Part shown: in pieces, positions 1 to 10,200 of the stretch
Layout of the letters: each line of letters opens with the position of its first letter
How positions within the stretch are numbered: position 1 is the stretch's first letter
NCBI GenBank assembly: GCA_947586055.1
Contig: CANPXL010000015.1
Span: forward strand, 1 to 64,000
Direction of reading: 5' to 3'
Source: an uncultured Acetatifactor sp.
Lineage (GTDB): Bacteria; Bacillota; Clostridia; Lachnospirales; Lachnospiraceae
Length of the DNA: 64,000 nucleotides
The notes under the pieces: generated by a model
The model's input: only the letters and a program-made list of their open reading frames with translations
Told to the model about the DNA's origin: nothing
The model's database searches: none
Position numbers and translations under genes: made by a program

Positions 1-162
1 AAGTTGGCTGAACCCCGCATTTTCTCTGGCACTCTGGAATTTCCTTTGTCACTGGAATTTACTTTGGCATTCAAGCGCATTTTTACATGAATTACAGGCC
101 GCCGCTTTGATGCGGACAGCCTGTCTGATTTGCCAGAATTTGATGTTAAAGACAAAAGAGCC
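1..162. other. Left edge, non-coding, short direct repeats
   Basis: No gene is seen here. Bases about 25-75 contain repeated words of the type ctggaattt and ctttggca at roughly 18-20 bp spacing, which resembles the multiple terminal repeats of some transposons (IS21-like), but no transposase is present inside the window. A weak stem (ACAGGC at 94-99 with GCCTGT at 119-124) lies just after the stop of the HTH-Uma2 gene and could help end its transcript, though there is no T-run. Confidence 0.3.
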
Positions 163-975
163 TTAATCGGGATAAGTCTGAATCAGACGGGCAATATCGT
201 CCAGATTGATCTGCAGTTCTTCTCCGAAAACAGCCAGCCCCGCCCTACCCTGCAGGGGCAGCACGTGAGCGGTGTAATCGTCGCGCCAGTCATAGGTAAT
301 CAACGTGCGGCGCTCCGGGTCAAAGATCCAGTATTCTCTCACGCCAGCATCCACATATTTCTGCAGTTTCTTAATATAATCCTTACGCCGGGTAGACTCC
401 GATACGATTTCCAGGCAGAAATCAGGAGCCCCCATGATGCCCCACTTACAGATCTTGCTCCTGTCGCAGAGAATCAGTAGATCCGGCTGTACCACGGTCC
501 TGTCGTCACAGTCCAGCCTTACATCCACCGGAGACATCATGGGAAGACAGTCACCTTTTTTGCTTTCGATAAAACTGCTGATCTGGGTGAACAGCCTGCC
601 GAGAAGATGCTGGTGCACAAAGGAAGGCGCGGCCATGTCGAACATGACCCCTTCTATCAGTTCTGCCCGCCTGTCCTCCGGCATCGTATAATAATCCTCC
701 AGCGTATACTCTCCCTGTTTGCGGGGACGATCCGCCCTATAGACGCCGGTCTCCCTGACCGCCTGACGCCGGCCTGTCTCCGGACTTTCCCTGTCATCTC
801 CGTCTTTTTCGGCCAATACCTGCTCCAGCGCCCGGCGGGTAGCATATCTTGGATGCTCCGTCTCTCCGGAAAAGATTTTCTGCAGTGTTCCCAACGGCAC
901 ACCGCTATATTCGGACAGCTGCGCCAGACTGTAGCCCCGCTCCTGTTTCACCCGCTTCATCTCGTCCAAAGTCAT
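163..975 (-). CDS. HTH domain fused to Uma2-family (DUF820) PD-(D/E)XK nuclease-like protein
   Basis: About 270 aa. Residues ~5-50 look like a Cro/C1-type helix-turn-helix (QERGYSLAQLSEYSGVP). Residues ~95-265 match the Uma2/DUF820 putative restriction endonuclease family, with the blocks VQPDLLILCD and CLEIVSESTRRKDYIKKLQKY that carry the PD-(D/E)XK-like acidic and lysine residues, followed by EYWIFDPERR. The ATG at 975 is preferred to the one at 984 because the GAAAGG ribosome site fits it. Family members occur in many copies in cyanobacteria and sporadically in Firmicutes, and their role is unsettled. The HTH fusion suggests a DNA-binding, possibly self-regulated protein. The gene is monocistronic with its own promoter. 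Confidence 0.85.
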   Translation of the reverse strand: MTLDEMKRVKQERGYSLAQLSEYSGVPLGTLQKIFSGETEHPRYATRRALEQVLAEKDGDDRESPETGRRQAVRETGVYRADRPRKQGEYTLEDYYTMPEDRRAELIEGVMFDMAAPSFVHQHLLGRLFTQISSFIESKKGDCLPMMSPVDVRLDCDDRTVVQPDLLILCDRSKICKWGIMGAPDFCLEIVSESTRRKDYIKKLQKYVDAGVREYWIFDPERRTLITYDWRDDYTAHVLPLQGRAGLAVFGEELQINLDDIARLIQTYPD

Positions 976-1032
976 GAGCCACATCCTTTCTGCGGTATGT
1001 TTCGGAAGATTTCCCGCGATTAATCTAACCTT

Positions 1033-1061
1033 ATTATATTTCGGATTTATCCGTTTGTCAA
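1033..1061 (-). promoter_or_regulatory. Sigma-A-type promoter for the HTH-Uma2 gene
   Basis: On the minus strand TTGACA (1061-1056) and TATAAT (1038-1033) are separated by exactly 17 bp, about 55 bp upstream of the start codon. Both hexamers match consensus. Confidence 0.75.
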
Positions 1062-1205
1062 CCGTTTCAAACCCATTTCGCCCGTTTTATTTCCGTATTT
1101 TATCCATATCAGAATTCTCCGGGAATCTCGGATTACAATTCAGGGACACAGCCACCGCCGTGCCCCGCTATGATGTCTGATTTCATTTCACCGGAACCTG
1201 TTCGT

Positions 1206-1571
1206 TCAAACCGACTCCAGCCGGACAGCCAGCTCTTTTATCCTGTCCAGCGTAAGCCTTGCTCCCAAAATATTGCTCTGTACCTCCGCCTCCGTGCCGT
1301 CCGAAATGCCGGCGGCGGCTTCCTCCATCTGCCGTTCCTTATCCGCGATCCAGCGTCTCTGCTCTATCGTGAGCTGCTCCATCTCTTCTTCCGCAGGTGC
1401 CTCCGGCGTCTGCAGGTCTTCCTCGTCCTGCGGGGCCTCTTCCGTTTCCACGCGCGCGGCCTCGCTCACAAGGCTTCCCCTTTCGCCCGCATCTTCCGCC
1501 CCTCGGCAGCTGCACAGGCTGACGCAGACAAGCCCCGTCCAGAGGGCGGTCAGTATCGTTTTTTTCTTCAT
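1206..1571 (-). CDS. Small predicted lipoprotein, function unknown
   Basis: 121 aa. It begins with a lysine-rich, hydrophobic signal peptide ending in a lipobox-like LCSC, so Cys20 or Cys22 is probably lipidated. A very acidic linker follows (residues ~28-70, Glu/Ala/Pro rich), then a helical tail with QRRWIADKERQMEE and a C-terminal amphipathic helix. A GGGGAGAG ribosome site lies a few bases before the ATG. It sits 40 bp downstream of the DUF234-type ATPase on the same strand and may share its transcript. I do not recognise a family. The composition suggests an envelope-tethered protein with a coiled or helical C-terminus. Confidence 0.7.
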   Translation of the reverse strand: MKKKTILTALWTGLVCVSLCSCRGAEDAGERGSLVSEAARVETEEAPQDEEDLQTPEAPAEEEMEQLTIEQRRWIADKERQMEEAAAGISDGTEAEVQSNILGARLTLDRIKELAVRLESV

Positions 1572-1611
1572 ATTCTCTCCCCGTCAGGGCATATGGAAAG
1601 CCCTGACATAA

Positions 1612-3006
1612 TTATACTCTGCTGACAATCTCCCGATAGCTCACCAACGCCACATTCCCCATCTCCTTTGCCCTGTCAACACACCCTTTGGTAAAACCGG
1701 ATTTGGCAAAGAGGTAGAAGTGCTTCTTTTGATACGGGAACAGACTGCTGCGCTTTACCAGCGTTTCCAGTACGCTGAGACCGATCTTTTCGTTCGTCCA
1801 CTTGCACTCGCCGAAAAGGGCGGTGGTTTTGTCCTGCTCAGCGAGAATGTCGATCTCCGCCTGACACCTTTCTGTCGGGTCGTTGCCCCACCAGCGGCCG
1901 AGAGAAGAAAACTCGACCGGACATTTTCCGGCAAGCAGCAGCTTCCAAAGGTATTGCCTGCAGATTTCCTCAAACACCCTGCCCATATAGTCGGGCAGAA
2001 ACGGCTCGATGCGCCTGTAGGCGAGATCGGCCGCACCGCGGGCAATGATGGAGGTATTCTCCGGCACAAAGCGGTACCAGAAACGGAACAGATTGTCCTC
2101 GATGGAATAGATCGCTTTTCGGGATGCCTGTTCGCCATAGGGCGTCTCTTTTCGGATAATTCCGAGCGCGATGAGATTTTTCACATAGGCGGTGCATACA
2201 TTGGTGTCCTCGCCGACCTTACCGGAAATCTCCGACATGCGGGTGGAGCCTGTGGCAATTGCCGTGATAACGGCGTTATACAACGCCGGTTCCCGCACCT
2301 CCTGTTTGAGCAGATTTTCCGGCTCTTCAAAGAGCGCCGAAGCGAGGTTCAGAAAGGTGTTTTTGATATTGTCCTCCACGCTGAGCCTGTCATTGATTTG
2401 CAGCAGGTACTGCGGCGTGCCGCCGACAATTCCGTAGAGCAGCGCCTTGTCCTCATCGGAAAAATTCCGAAAATACCGACAGGTCTCCTCGAAGTCAAAG
2501 GGAACAATCTTCATCTGTGCCGTCCGTCTGCCGTAAAGCGGCGCTTTGTAGGCGAGGACGTGATCCTCCATATAGGACATGGACGAACCGCAGAGGATCA
2601 GCATCAGTTTCGAGTTATCCTTGTACTTGTCGATGAGCAGTTGAAGCGTGGACGCAAGACTTTTGGACGACCGGGCCACATAGGGGTATTCGTCGATAGC
2701 CAGAATGAGCCGTTCCTTTTCAGACAGCCTGAACACATACTCCAGAGCCGCCTGAAAGGAGAAAAAAGAGCTTTCCGTCTCGACCCCTGTGCGGTACTCC
2801 AAAATACTCCCGCTGAAGTTCTCAAGATTTTGCTTGGCATTACTCTCGACGCCCATAAAATAAATGGCGTTCCTATCCTTGATGAACTGATTGATCAGCG
2901 CCGTTTTTCCCACACGCCGCCGCCCGTATATGACGATAAATTCAAATTTGTTCGAGGAATACAGCCTGTTCAACGTCTCCAGTTCCCGCTCTCTGCCGAT
3001 AAACAT
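1612..3006 (-). CDS. AAA-family ATPase with C-terminal DUF234 nuclease-like domain
   Basis: 464 aa. Residues ~1-230 form an archaeal-type ATPase_2 domain: FIGRERELETL at the N-terminus, Walker A GRRRVGKT near residue 30, and Walker B LILAIDEYPYVA near 105. A winged-helix segment (residues ~240-320, MSEISGKVGEDTNVCTAYVKNLIALGII) precedes a DUF234-type C-terminal domain with EIDILAEQDKTTALFGECKW, the PD-(D/E)XK-like core. Such proteins are widespread, often multicopy in anaerobes, and of unknown cellular role. The start is supported by a GGAGGTAG site. Transcription begins at a strong promoter overlapped by a 39-bp palindrome, which suggests autoregulation, possibly by its own winged helix. Confidence 0.9.
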   Translation of the reverse strand: MFIGRERELETLNRLYSSNKFEFIVIYGRRRVGKTALINQFIKDRNAIYFMGVESNAKQNLENFSGSILEYRTGVETESSFFSFQAALEYVFRLSEKERLILAIDEYPYVARSSKSLASTLQLLIDKYKDNSKLMLILCGSSMSYMEDHVLAYKAPLYGRRTAQMKIVPFDFEETCRYFRNFSDEDKALLYGIVGGTPQYLLQINDRLSVEDNIKNTFLNLASALFEEPENLLKQEVREPALYNAVITAIATGSTRMSEISGKVGEDTNVCTAYVKNLIALGIIRKETPYGEQASRKAIYSIEDNLFRFWYRFVPENTSIIARGAADLAYRRIEPFLPDYMGRVFEEICRQYLWKLLLAGKCPVEFSSLGRWWGNDPTERCQAEIDILAEQDKTTALFGECKWTNEKIGLSVLETLVKRSSLFPYQKKHFYLFAKSGFTKGCVDRAKEMGNVALVSYREIVSRV

Positions 3007-3034
3007 CGCACTACCTCCGTTTCAGGGTAGCTAC

Positions 3035-3093
3035 AGTATAGCTTATAAAAATAATTTAGTCAAGTACGATTCGGCAAATCATACTTGACTAAA
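3035..3093 (-). promoter_or_regulatory. Promoter overlapped by a 39-bp palindrome
   Basis: On the minus strand TTGACT (3063-3058), 17 bp and TATACT (3040-3035) form a strong promoter for the downstream ATPase. The -35 box lies inside an inverted repeat with 17-bp arms at 3055-3071 and 3077-3093 (one mismatch) around a 5-bp centre. This is the geometry of an operator that blocks the -35 region. Confidence 0.7.
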
Positions 3094-3158
3094 ATTTTGA
3101 TTCTTCCTATAGAGGATTACTGATCACGTCTATTACGCCGGTTTGCTGCTCCGGCTGA

Positions 3159-5693
3159 TTACACAGGCCGTGAGACGGTCTCCTTCAGTTCCACTTTATC
3201 CAGATGCCAGATTTCGTCCACATATTCCTGTATGGTTCTGTCGGAAGTGAACTTACCGGAACCGGCCACATTGAGAATGGCGCTCTTTGCCCAGCCCGCC
3301 TTGTTTCTGTACGCCGCTTCCACCTTCTTCTGCGCTTCCGCGTAGGAACGGAAATCCTTCAGGATAAAATAGGTATCCGCCCTGGAAGTGGAAAGCGTAT
3401 TCAGCAGGGAGTTGTACAGAGGCCGGAACAGCTCCGTATCCCCGGCATAGGTTCCGTCCACCAGCTGATCCAGGACTCTTCTGATCTCCCCGTCGCTGTT
3501 GTAGATATCCATGGGATTGTAACCGCCGTTCTGTTCGTAGCCGATGACCTCGTCGGAACTCAGGCCGAAGATAAACGCATTCTCTTCTCCCACTTCCTCC
3601 ACGATCTCCACGTTAGCGCCGTCCATGGTGCCCAGCGTCAGCGCGCCGTTCAGCATGAATTTCATGTTGCCGGTGCCGGACGCCTCCTTGCTGGCAGTGG
3701 AGATCTGCTCGGATACGTCCGCCGCCGCAAAGATGATCTCCGCGTTGGAGACGTTGTAGTTCTCAATGAACACCACCTTGATCTTTCCGCCGATGGCAGG
3801 GTCGTTGTTGACCACGTCCGCCACGGAATTGATCAGCTTGATGGTCAGCTTGGCATTCCGATAGCCTGCGGCGGCCTTTGCGCCGAAGATAAAGGTTCTG
3901 GGGAAGAAATCCTTCTCCGGATCCGCCTTCAGCTGATTGTAGAGATACATCACATGAAGAATATTCAAAAGCTGTCTCTTGTACTCGTGAAGCCGCTTTA
4001 CCTGCACGTCAAAAATGGAGTCGGGATCCACGTCGATGCCGTTGTGCTCCCTGATGTACTTCGCCAGTCTCAGCTTGTTTTTGCGCTTGATATCCATGAA
4101 CTCCTTCTGAGCTCTGGCGTTATCCGCGATCTCCCTCAGCTTTGCGATTTTAGGAAGATCCGTGATCCAGCCGTCGCCGACTTTCGCGCTCACCCAGTCC
4201 GCCAGCAGCGGGTTGCCGTGGAGCAGGAATCTTCTCTGGGTGATGCCGTTGGTCTTATTGTTGAACCGCTCGGGGTACATTTCGTAAAAATCCCGCAGCT
4301 CCTGCTTCTTTAAGATCTCGGTGTGAAGTCTGGCCACGCCGTTTACGGAATATCCGGCGACAATGGCCATGTGGGCCATCTTGACCTGTCCGTCGTACAG
4401 AATCGCCATCTTGCGGATCTTCTCCTGCACGTCTACGCCGTAAATGTTAGAGTATTTCTGCTCGATCTCCAGCACAAATCTGCGGTTGATTTCCTCCACG
4501 ATCTGGTAAATTCTGGGAAGCAGCCGGGAGAACAGATCAATAGGCCATTTCTCAAGGGCCTCCGCCATGATCGTGTGGTTGGTATAAGCGCAGGTATGAG
4601 TGGTGATATACCACGCTTCGTCCCAGGACAGATCATAGTCGTCCAGCAGAATACGCATCAGCTCCGGCACAGCCACGGTGGGGTGCGTGTCGTTTAACTG
4701 AAACGTCACCTTCTCGTGGAACTTATGGATATCGTCATGCTTTTTCATGTATTTCGCCACGGCAGCCTGCACGGACGCGGAGATAAAGAAATACTGCTGC
4801 TTTAAGCGAAGCTCCTTGCCCGCGTAGTGATTGTCGTTGGGATAGAGCACCTCCACAAGGTTTCTGGCCAGGTTTTCCTGTTCCACAGCCTTCCGGTAAT
4901 CGCCCTGATCGAAAGAATCCAGCTGGAACACTTCCATGGGCTCCGCGTCCCAGATGCGCAGGGTGTTCACAATACCGTTTCCATAGCCTACGATGGGCAG
5001 ATCGAAGGGGATGGCCCTGACGGCCTGATATCCCTCCTGGACGAAGCGGCTTCTTCCGTTCTCGTCGGTGCGCATCGCCACATAGCCGCCGAATTTCACG
5101 GTCTTTGCGTACTCCGGACGGCGCAGCTCAAAGGGGTTGCCGTCAGCCAGCCAGTTGTCCGGCACCTCCACCTGATACCCGTCGCGGATCTCCTGCTTGA
5201 ACATGCCGTACCTGTAGCGGATCCCACAGCCGTAAGCGGGATATCCCAGCGTTGCCAGAGAGTCCAGAAAACATGCGGCCAGTCGTCCCAGACCGCCGTT
5301 TCCCAGCGCGGCATCCGGCTCCTGATCCTCCACCAGATTCAGATCCAGTCCCAGCTCTTCCAGCGCTTCCTGCACGGGCTTGTAAGCCTGCATGTTGATC
5401 AGGTTGTTTCCCATGGCGCGTCCCATCAGAAATTCCATAGACATGTAATACACCATCTTGGGGTCTTCCTTCTCATACGCCTTCTGAGTGTTCATCCAGT
5501 TCTCGATGATCTGATCCTTGATGGCGAGAGAAGCCGCCTGGAAGATCTGCTGGGGAGTCGCTTCCTCCAGCTCCTTGCGGTACTGTGTCCTGATATTGTA
5601 CAGGACGCTTCTCTTAAATAGCTCTTTGTCGAACTTCCTTTTTTCCTTTCCCTTTTCCTTTTCCACCGGTTTATTAGGTGTCGCACTTTTCAT
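3159..5693 (-). CDS. glgP: Glycogen/alpha-glucan phosphorylase
   Basis: 844 aa, the usual length for bacterial GT35 phosphorylases. It cleaves alpha-1,4-glucans with phosphate to give glucose-1-phosphate, using pyridoxal phosphate. Diagnostic blocks include YYMSMEFLMGR, DAALGNGGLGRLAACFLDS, QLNDTHPTVAVPELMR, and the cofactor site EASGTGNMKFMLNGALT, in which the PLP-binding Lys is residue 678. The C-terminus is complete. The N-terminus is lysine-rich and lacks eukaryotic-style regulatory extensions. It belongs functionally with glgC and glgD 11 kb away on the same strand; no glgA or glgB is in the window. It has its own promoter. Confidence 0.97.
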   Translation of the reverse strand: MKSATPNKPVEKEKGKEKRKFDKELFKRSVLYNIRTQYRKELEEATPQQIFQAASLAIKDQIIENWMNTQKAYEKEDPKMVYYMSMEFLMGRAMGNNLINMQAYKPVQEALEELGLDLNLVEDQEPDAALGNGGLGRLAACFLDSLATLGYPAYGCGIRYRYGMFKQEIRDGYQVEVPDNWLADGNPFELRRPEYAKTVKFGGYVAMRTDENGRSRFVQEGYQAVRAIPFDLPIVGYGNGIVNTLRIWDAEPMEVFQLDSFDQGDYRKAVEQENLARNLVEVLYPNDNHYAGKELRLKQQYFFISASVQAAVAKYMKKHDDIHKFHEKVTFQLNDTHPTVAVPELMRILLDDYDLSWDEAWYITTHTCAYTNHTIMAEALEKWPIDLFSRLLPRIYQIVEEINRRFVLEIEQKYSNIYGVDVQEKIRKMAILYDGQVKMAHMAIVAGYSVNGVARLHTEILKKQELRDFYEMYPERFNNKTNGITQRRFLLHGNPLLADWVSAKVGDGWITDLPKIAKLREIADNARAQKEFMDIKRKNKLRLAKYIREHNGIDVDPDSIFDVQVKRLHEYKRQLLNILHVMYLYNQLKADPEKDFFPRTFIFGAKAAAGYRNAKLTIKLINSVADVVNNDPAIGGKIKVVFIENYNVSNAEIIFAAADVSEQISTASKEASGTGNMKFMLNGALTLGTMDGANVEIVEEVGEENAFIFGLSSDEVIGYEQNGGYNPMDIYNSDGEIRRVLDQLVDGTYAGDTELFRPLYNSLLNTLSTSRADTYFILKDFRSYAEAQKKVEAAYRNKAGWAKSAILNVAGSGKFTSDRTIQEYVDEIWHLDKVELKETVSRPV

Positions 5694-5738
5694 ACAAAGA
5701 TCTCCTTATCTTCTATTGCAGTAAATTTACAATGTATC

Positions 5739-5767
5739 ATTATACCAGAATATCCGGACGATTCCAA
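5739..5767 (-). promoter_or_regulatory. Promoter of glgP
   Basis: Minus-strand TTGGAA (5767-5762), 17 bp, TATAAT (5744-5739), about 45 bp upstream of the glgP start codon, which is itself preceded by AAGGAGAT. Confidence 0.65.
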
Positions 5768-5794
5768 CTGTTTTTTCATTCCCGCGGACACTGA

Positions 5795-7216
5795 TTACTG
5801 TCCCGGCACCATGGCCGTCGGCCGGATCAATTCTAAAAGATTCAGTCTCGTGGCAAGTATCATGTTCAGGGCGAAATACAGGAACAAAATCGTTCTGGCC
5901 ACTTTTCCCGCTCCGGATTGCAGAAAGATCTGAACATTGCGCATCACCACGATCAGGACAGCGGCGGAAGCATAGACCGATGTTCTGCCGCCCGACGCCA
6001 AAAACGTAGGCGAAAGTCCAACGATCACTCTGGAAAGCAGCCCAGCTCCCAGGATCAGCAGCTGCATCAGGGTTTCTCTGCTCCGTCCATGGACAAGAAA
6101 GATCGTCACGGTCAGACAGACACAAAGCGTCAGAAATACCGCTGTCTGAAACCCTGTCTGAAGCGGAGTGTAGGGAGAAAATCCCGGCAGCTGTGTGTTG
6201 TAAACAAGCGCCCTGAGAAGCTCTATTCCTCCCAGAAGACGGCCCCTTGCGCGAAGGTACTCCCACAGTGGCAACAGCCCGTAGTAAAGATACGGGCAAA
6301 AACAAAACAGCGCAGGCAAAAACACCCGGATTTTTCCGTTTTTCTCCCTTTCATACCGCGTCGCCAGCAGCGCCAGCAAAACGCCGGGCAAAAGCATGAA
6401 CAGAAAATTTCCTCCTTTCATGTAATGCTGAAAGGTTCCGATCCATCCCCAAAGCAGTTTCTGCAGGAAACTCAGCTTTCCAAACTCCGGAAACCAGCGT
6501 TCGGTCTCTGCCGCCAGACGGAGACGGTTTCCCGGACACAGCCAGATCAGACATAACATCAGCACGATCAGTCCCGGCATGACGCAGCAAAGCGCCGAGG
6601 GTTTCTTTCTATCCACCAGCGAGTGAACGCCGCACAGCAGGTAAACGCCTGACAGGATCGCACACATCTGCTCCAAATTTGCCGCATAGACCAGACATAA
6701 GGGGCATACCGCATATTCCCAGCCCGCGCATTTTTCCCCACAGAAGAAATGCTTTGCGGGGCGCATCGCCACCAGCCCCAGACTCAAAGGCCACAGATAA
6801 TTGACCGTGGTCGTGATCCAGCCCGCGCTGTGCAGAGAATAAAGGGGAACCGTAAATAACAATGCGAAAAGAACTCCCATTGCAGGAAACCGCTTTCCGC
6901 CCCCGACGCTGAACAGATCCGCCGCGCACCACACAAACAAAAGGATCATTCCCACATTGAGGACGCGCCAGATGTTGGGGAATACCGCCAGAGGGATCAG
7001 AGCCCCCTCAATCAGGATCCGTGACGTCCAGGTATCATATCTCCATTTCAGCACCTTCCACAGCGGCTGGGTCCAGTATGTGGCAAACGCCGCGTCATCA
7101 TGTGTGTCCACCGGGATCCATGCATGGAGCAGCAGGAGCAGTCCCCCTGTCAGAAGCAAAAACAAAATGCTCTTTTTTCTGTCGTCGAGACGCTTTCCCT
7201 CCCGCCTTCCTTCCAT
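5795..7216 (-). CDS. Multi-pass membrane protein, DUF6056-like
   Basis: 473 aa with roughly 11-12 hydrophobic segments, starting with one at residues ~16-33. An early HDDAAFATYW motif follows the first membrane segment. That layout, with acidic residues in the first external loop and many helices, resembles DUF6056 and other GT-C-like membrane proteins that use lipid-linked sugar donors. I cannot name a substrate. It starts 41 bp after the ileS stop with a good AAGGAAAGGG site, so it may be read through from ileS. Confidence in a real membrane protein is high; the family name is tentative. Confidence 0.8.
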   Translation of the reverse strand: MEGRREGKRLDDRKKSILFLLLTGGLLLLLHAWIPVDTHDDAAFATYWTQPLWKVLKWRYDTWTSRILIEGALIPLAVFPNIWRVLNVGMILLFVWCAADLFSVGGGKRFPAMGVLFALLFTVPLYSLHSAGWITTTVNYLWPLSLGLVAMRPAKHFFCGEKCAGWEYAVCPLCLVYAANLEQMCAILSGVYLLCGVHSLVDRKKPSALCCVMPGLIVLMLCLIWLCPGNRLRLAAETERWFPEFGKLSFLQKLLWGWIGTFQHYMKGGNFLFMLLPGVLLALLATRYEREKNGKIRVFLPALFCFCPYLYYGLLPLWEYLRARGRLLGGIELLRALVYNTQLPGFSPYTPLQTGFQTAVFLTLCVCLTVTIFLVHGRSRETLMQLLILGAGLLSRVIVGLSPTFLASGGRTSVYASAAVLIVVMRNVQIFLQSGAGKVARTILFLYFALNMILATRLNLLELIRPTAMVPGQ

Positions 7217-7257
7217 AAAATCCCTTTCCTTCTCATAAATTTTCTTTCTGAATCCTG

Positions 7258-10200
7258 TTACCGCTTTTCCACGGAAAGCGTGACTTTTTCCTCATTCACG
7301 TCCCACTCTCTGGAAACGGCAAATTCCTTGCCGGCGGTCAGTTCGTCCGCCAGAACCTTTCCCATGATGGCACTACGGTTTCTCTCCGCCAAAGCCGCCA
7401 GCTTCTCGTTGCCGTTGACGGACACCCGGATATGGTCCGTGACCTCAAAGTCGGCCTCCTTACGCATGGTCTGAATTTTGCTGATCAGTTCGAGCACAAA
7501 TCCCTCCTCGATCAATTCCTCCGTCAGATTGGCGTCCAGCACCACCGTCATGCGCCCGTTTTCCTGGGACACGTAACCGGGCTTCTGCGCCATATCGATC
7601 AGCAGGTCGTCCCGCGTCAGCTCCACCGTCACGTCGTCGATGCCAAAGGTCAGCTTTCCGTTTTCATTCAGTTCGTCCATGGCCGCATTGCCGTCCAGGG
7701 AAGCCAGCTTTTTCTGAATGCCGCCCAGGTGTTTTCCGTACTTCGGGCCCACGGTGCGAAGCTGCGGCTTAAAGGTATAGGAGGTGAACGCTCTCACATC
7801 GTCGGTGAACACCACCTCTTTCACGTTCAGCTCTTCCTTGATGATATCCGTATAATACCCGCTGAGCGCAAAATCCGCTTTCAGGTACATTCTGCTTAAG
7901 GGCTGGCGGGTCTTGAGAGCCGCATCCTCACGGCAGGAATGGCCGATGGTAACGGCGTTCTGCACTTCTTCCATGACCGCCTCCAGCTCCCTGTCGATGT
8001 ACTGCTCCTCCACCCTGGGGAAATCGCACAGATGAATACTTTCCGGAGCATCCTTGTCAACGCTGCGCACCAGATTCTGGTAAATATCCTCCGTCATGAA
8101 AGGAATCATGGGCGCGGCCGCCTTGCTGATCGTCACAAGCGCCTGATAGAGGGTCATGTACGCGTTAATCTTATCCTGCTCCATTCCCTTTGCCCAGAAA
8201 CGCTCCCTGTTTCTTCTCACGTACCAGTTGCTCATCTCTTCCACAAAATCCTGCAGAGCCTTGGCGGCCTCCGGGATACGGTACTGGTCCAGATTCTCGT
8301 CCACCTGCCCCACCACGGTGTTCAGGCGGGACAGAAGCCACCTGTCAAGAACGGTCAGGCTGGCGGGATCCATCCGATACTTTGTGGCGTCAAAGCCGTC
8401 GATCTCCGCATACAGCACAAAGAAGGCGTAGGTGTTCCATAATTTGCCGAGGAACTTGCGCTGGCCCTCCTGTACAATCTTGCCGGAAAAACGCTTGGGC
8501 AGCCAGGGGGCGGAACTGGTGTAAAAATACCAGCGGATCGCGTCCGCGCCGTAGGTTTCCAGCGCTTCAAAGGGATCCACGGCGTTGCCCTTGGACTTGC
8601 TCATCTTCTGTCCGTTCTCATCCTGCACATGGCCCAGGACGATGACGTTCTCGTAAGGCGCTTTGTTAAAGAGAAGCGTTGATTCGGCCATCAGGGAGTG
8701 GAACCACCCCCGGGTCTGATCCACGGCCTCGGAGATAAACTGGGCCGGGAACTGCTGCTCAAACAGTTCCTTATTCTCAAAAGGATAATGGTGCTGTGCA
8801 AAGGGCATGGCGCCGGAGTCGAACCAGCAGTCGATAACCTCCGGAACCCTGTGCATGGTTTTTCCGCACTTGGGGCAGGGGAAGGTCACTTCGTCGATAT
8901 AAGGCCTGTGCAGCTCCACCTTCGCGCTTTCCGGATCCCCGGAGAGCTCCGCAAGCTCCTGCCTGCTGCCCACGCACTTCTGGCACCCGCACTCGCACTC
9001 CCAGATATTTAACGGCGTGCCCCAGTAGCGGTTCCGGGAGATGGCCCAGTCCTGAATGTTCTCCAGCCAGTTTCCGAACCGTCCCGTCCCGATGGATTCC
9101 GGGATCCAGTTTACCGTATTATTGTTGCGGATCAGCTCGTCACGCACCGCGGTCTCCCTGATGTACCAGGATTCCCGCGCATAGTAGATCAGCGGCGTAT
9201 CGCACCTCCAGCAGTGCGGGTAGCTATGCTCGAACTTCGGCGCGTCGAAGAGCAGCCCTTTCGCATCCAGATCCTTCAGGACCATGGGATCCGCCTTCTT
9301 CACAAACACGCCGGCGTAGGGCGTCTCCGCCGTCATGTTGCCGTTTCCGTCAACCAGCTGTACAAAGGGCAGGTCGTACGCCCTTCCCACCTTCGCGTCG
9401 TCCTCACCGAAAGCCGGCGCAATATGGACCACGCCGGTACCGTCCGTCAGCGTGACATAAGAATCACAGACGACGTAAAAAGCCTTTTTCCCCTGTTTTG
9501 CGCAGATATCCACCGCGCAGTCAAAGAGAGGCTCATACTCCTTGTACTCCAGATCCTTTCCCGTGTAAGTCTCAAGGACTTCGTAAGCCGCCTTTCCCTC
9601 TTTGGGATCCCCCAGCTTTCCGAGAACCGTATCCAGCAGGGCCTGCGCCATATAATAGGTATAGCCGTCCGCGGCCTTTACCTTCGTGTATGTCTCCGCC
9701 GGATTGACGCACAGCGCCACGTTGGAGGGCAGCGTCCAGGGCGTCGTGGTCCAGGCCAGGATATAGGCGTCCTCTCCCTTTACCTTAAAGCGTGCAATGG
9801 CGGAGCGCTCCTTGATGTCCTTGTATCCCTGAGCCACCTCGGCGGTGGACAGAGGGGTCCCGCAGCGGGGACAGTAGGGCACGATCTTAAAGCCTTTGTA
9901 TAAAAGTCCCTTGTCCCAGATGGTCTTTAACGCCCACCATTCGGATTCGATGTAATCGTCATGGTAGGTTACATAAGGGTCATCCATATCCGCCCAGAAT
10001 CCCACGGTGCCGGAGAAGTCCTCCCACATGCCCTTGTATTTCCAGACGCTCTCCTTGCACTGATCGATAAAGGGTTCCAGGCCGTACTGTTCGATCTGCT
10101 CCTTCCCGTTTAAGCCAAGCAGCTTTTCCACCTCGATCTCCACAGGAAGTCCGTGGGTATCCCATCCGGCCTTTCTCGGCACCATATATCCCTTCATGGT

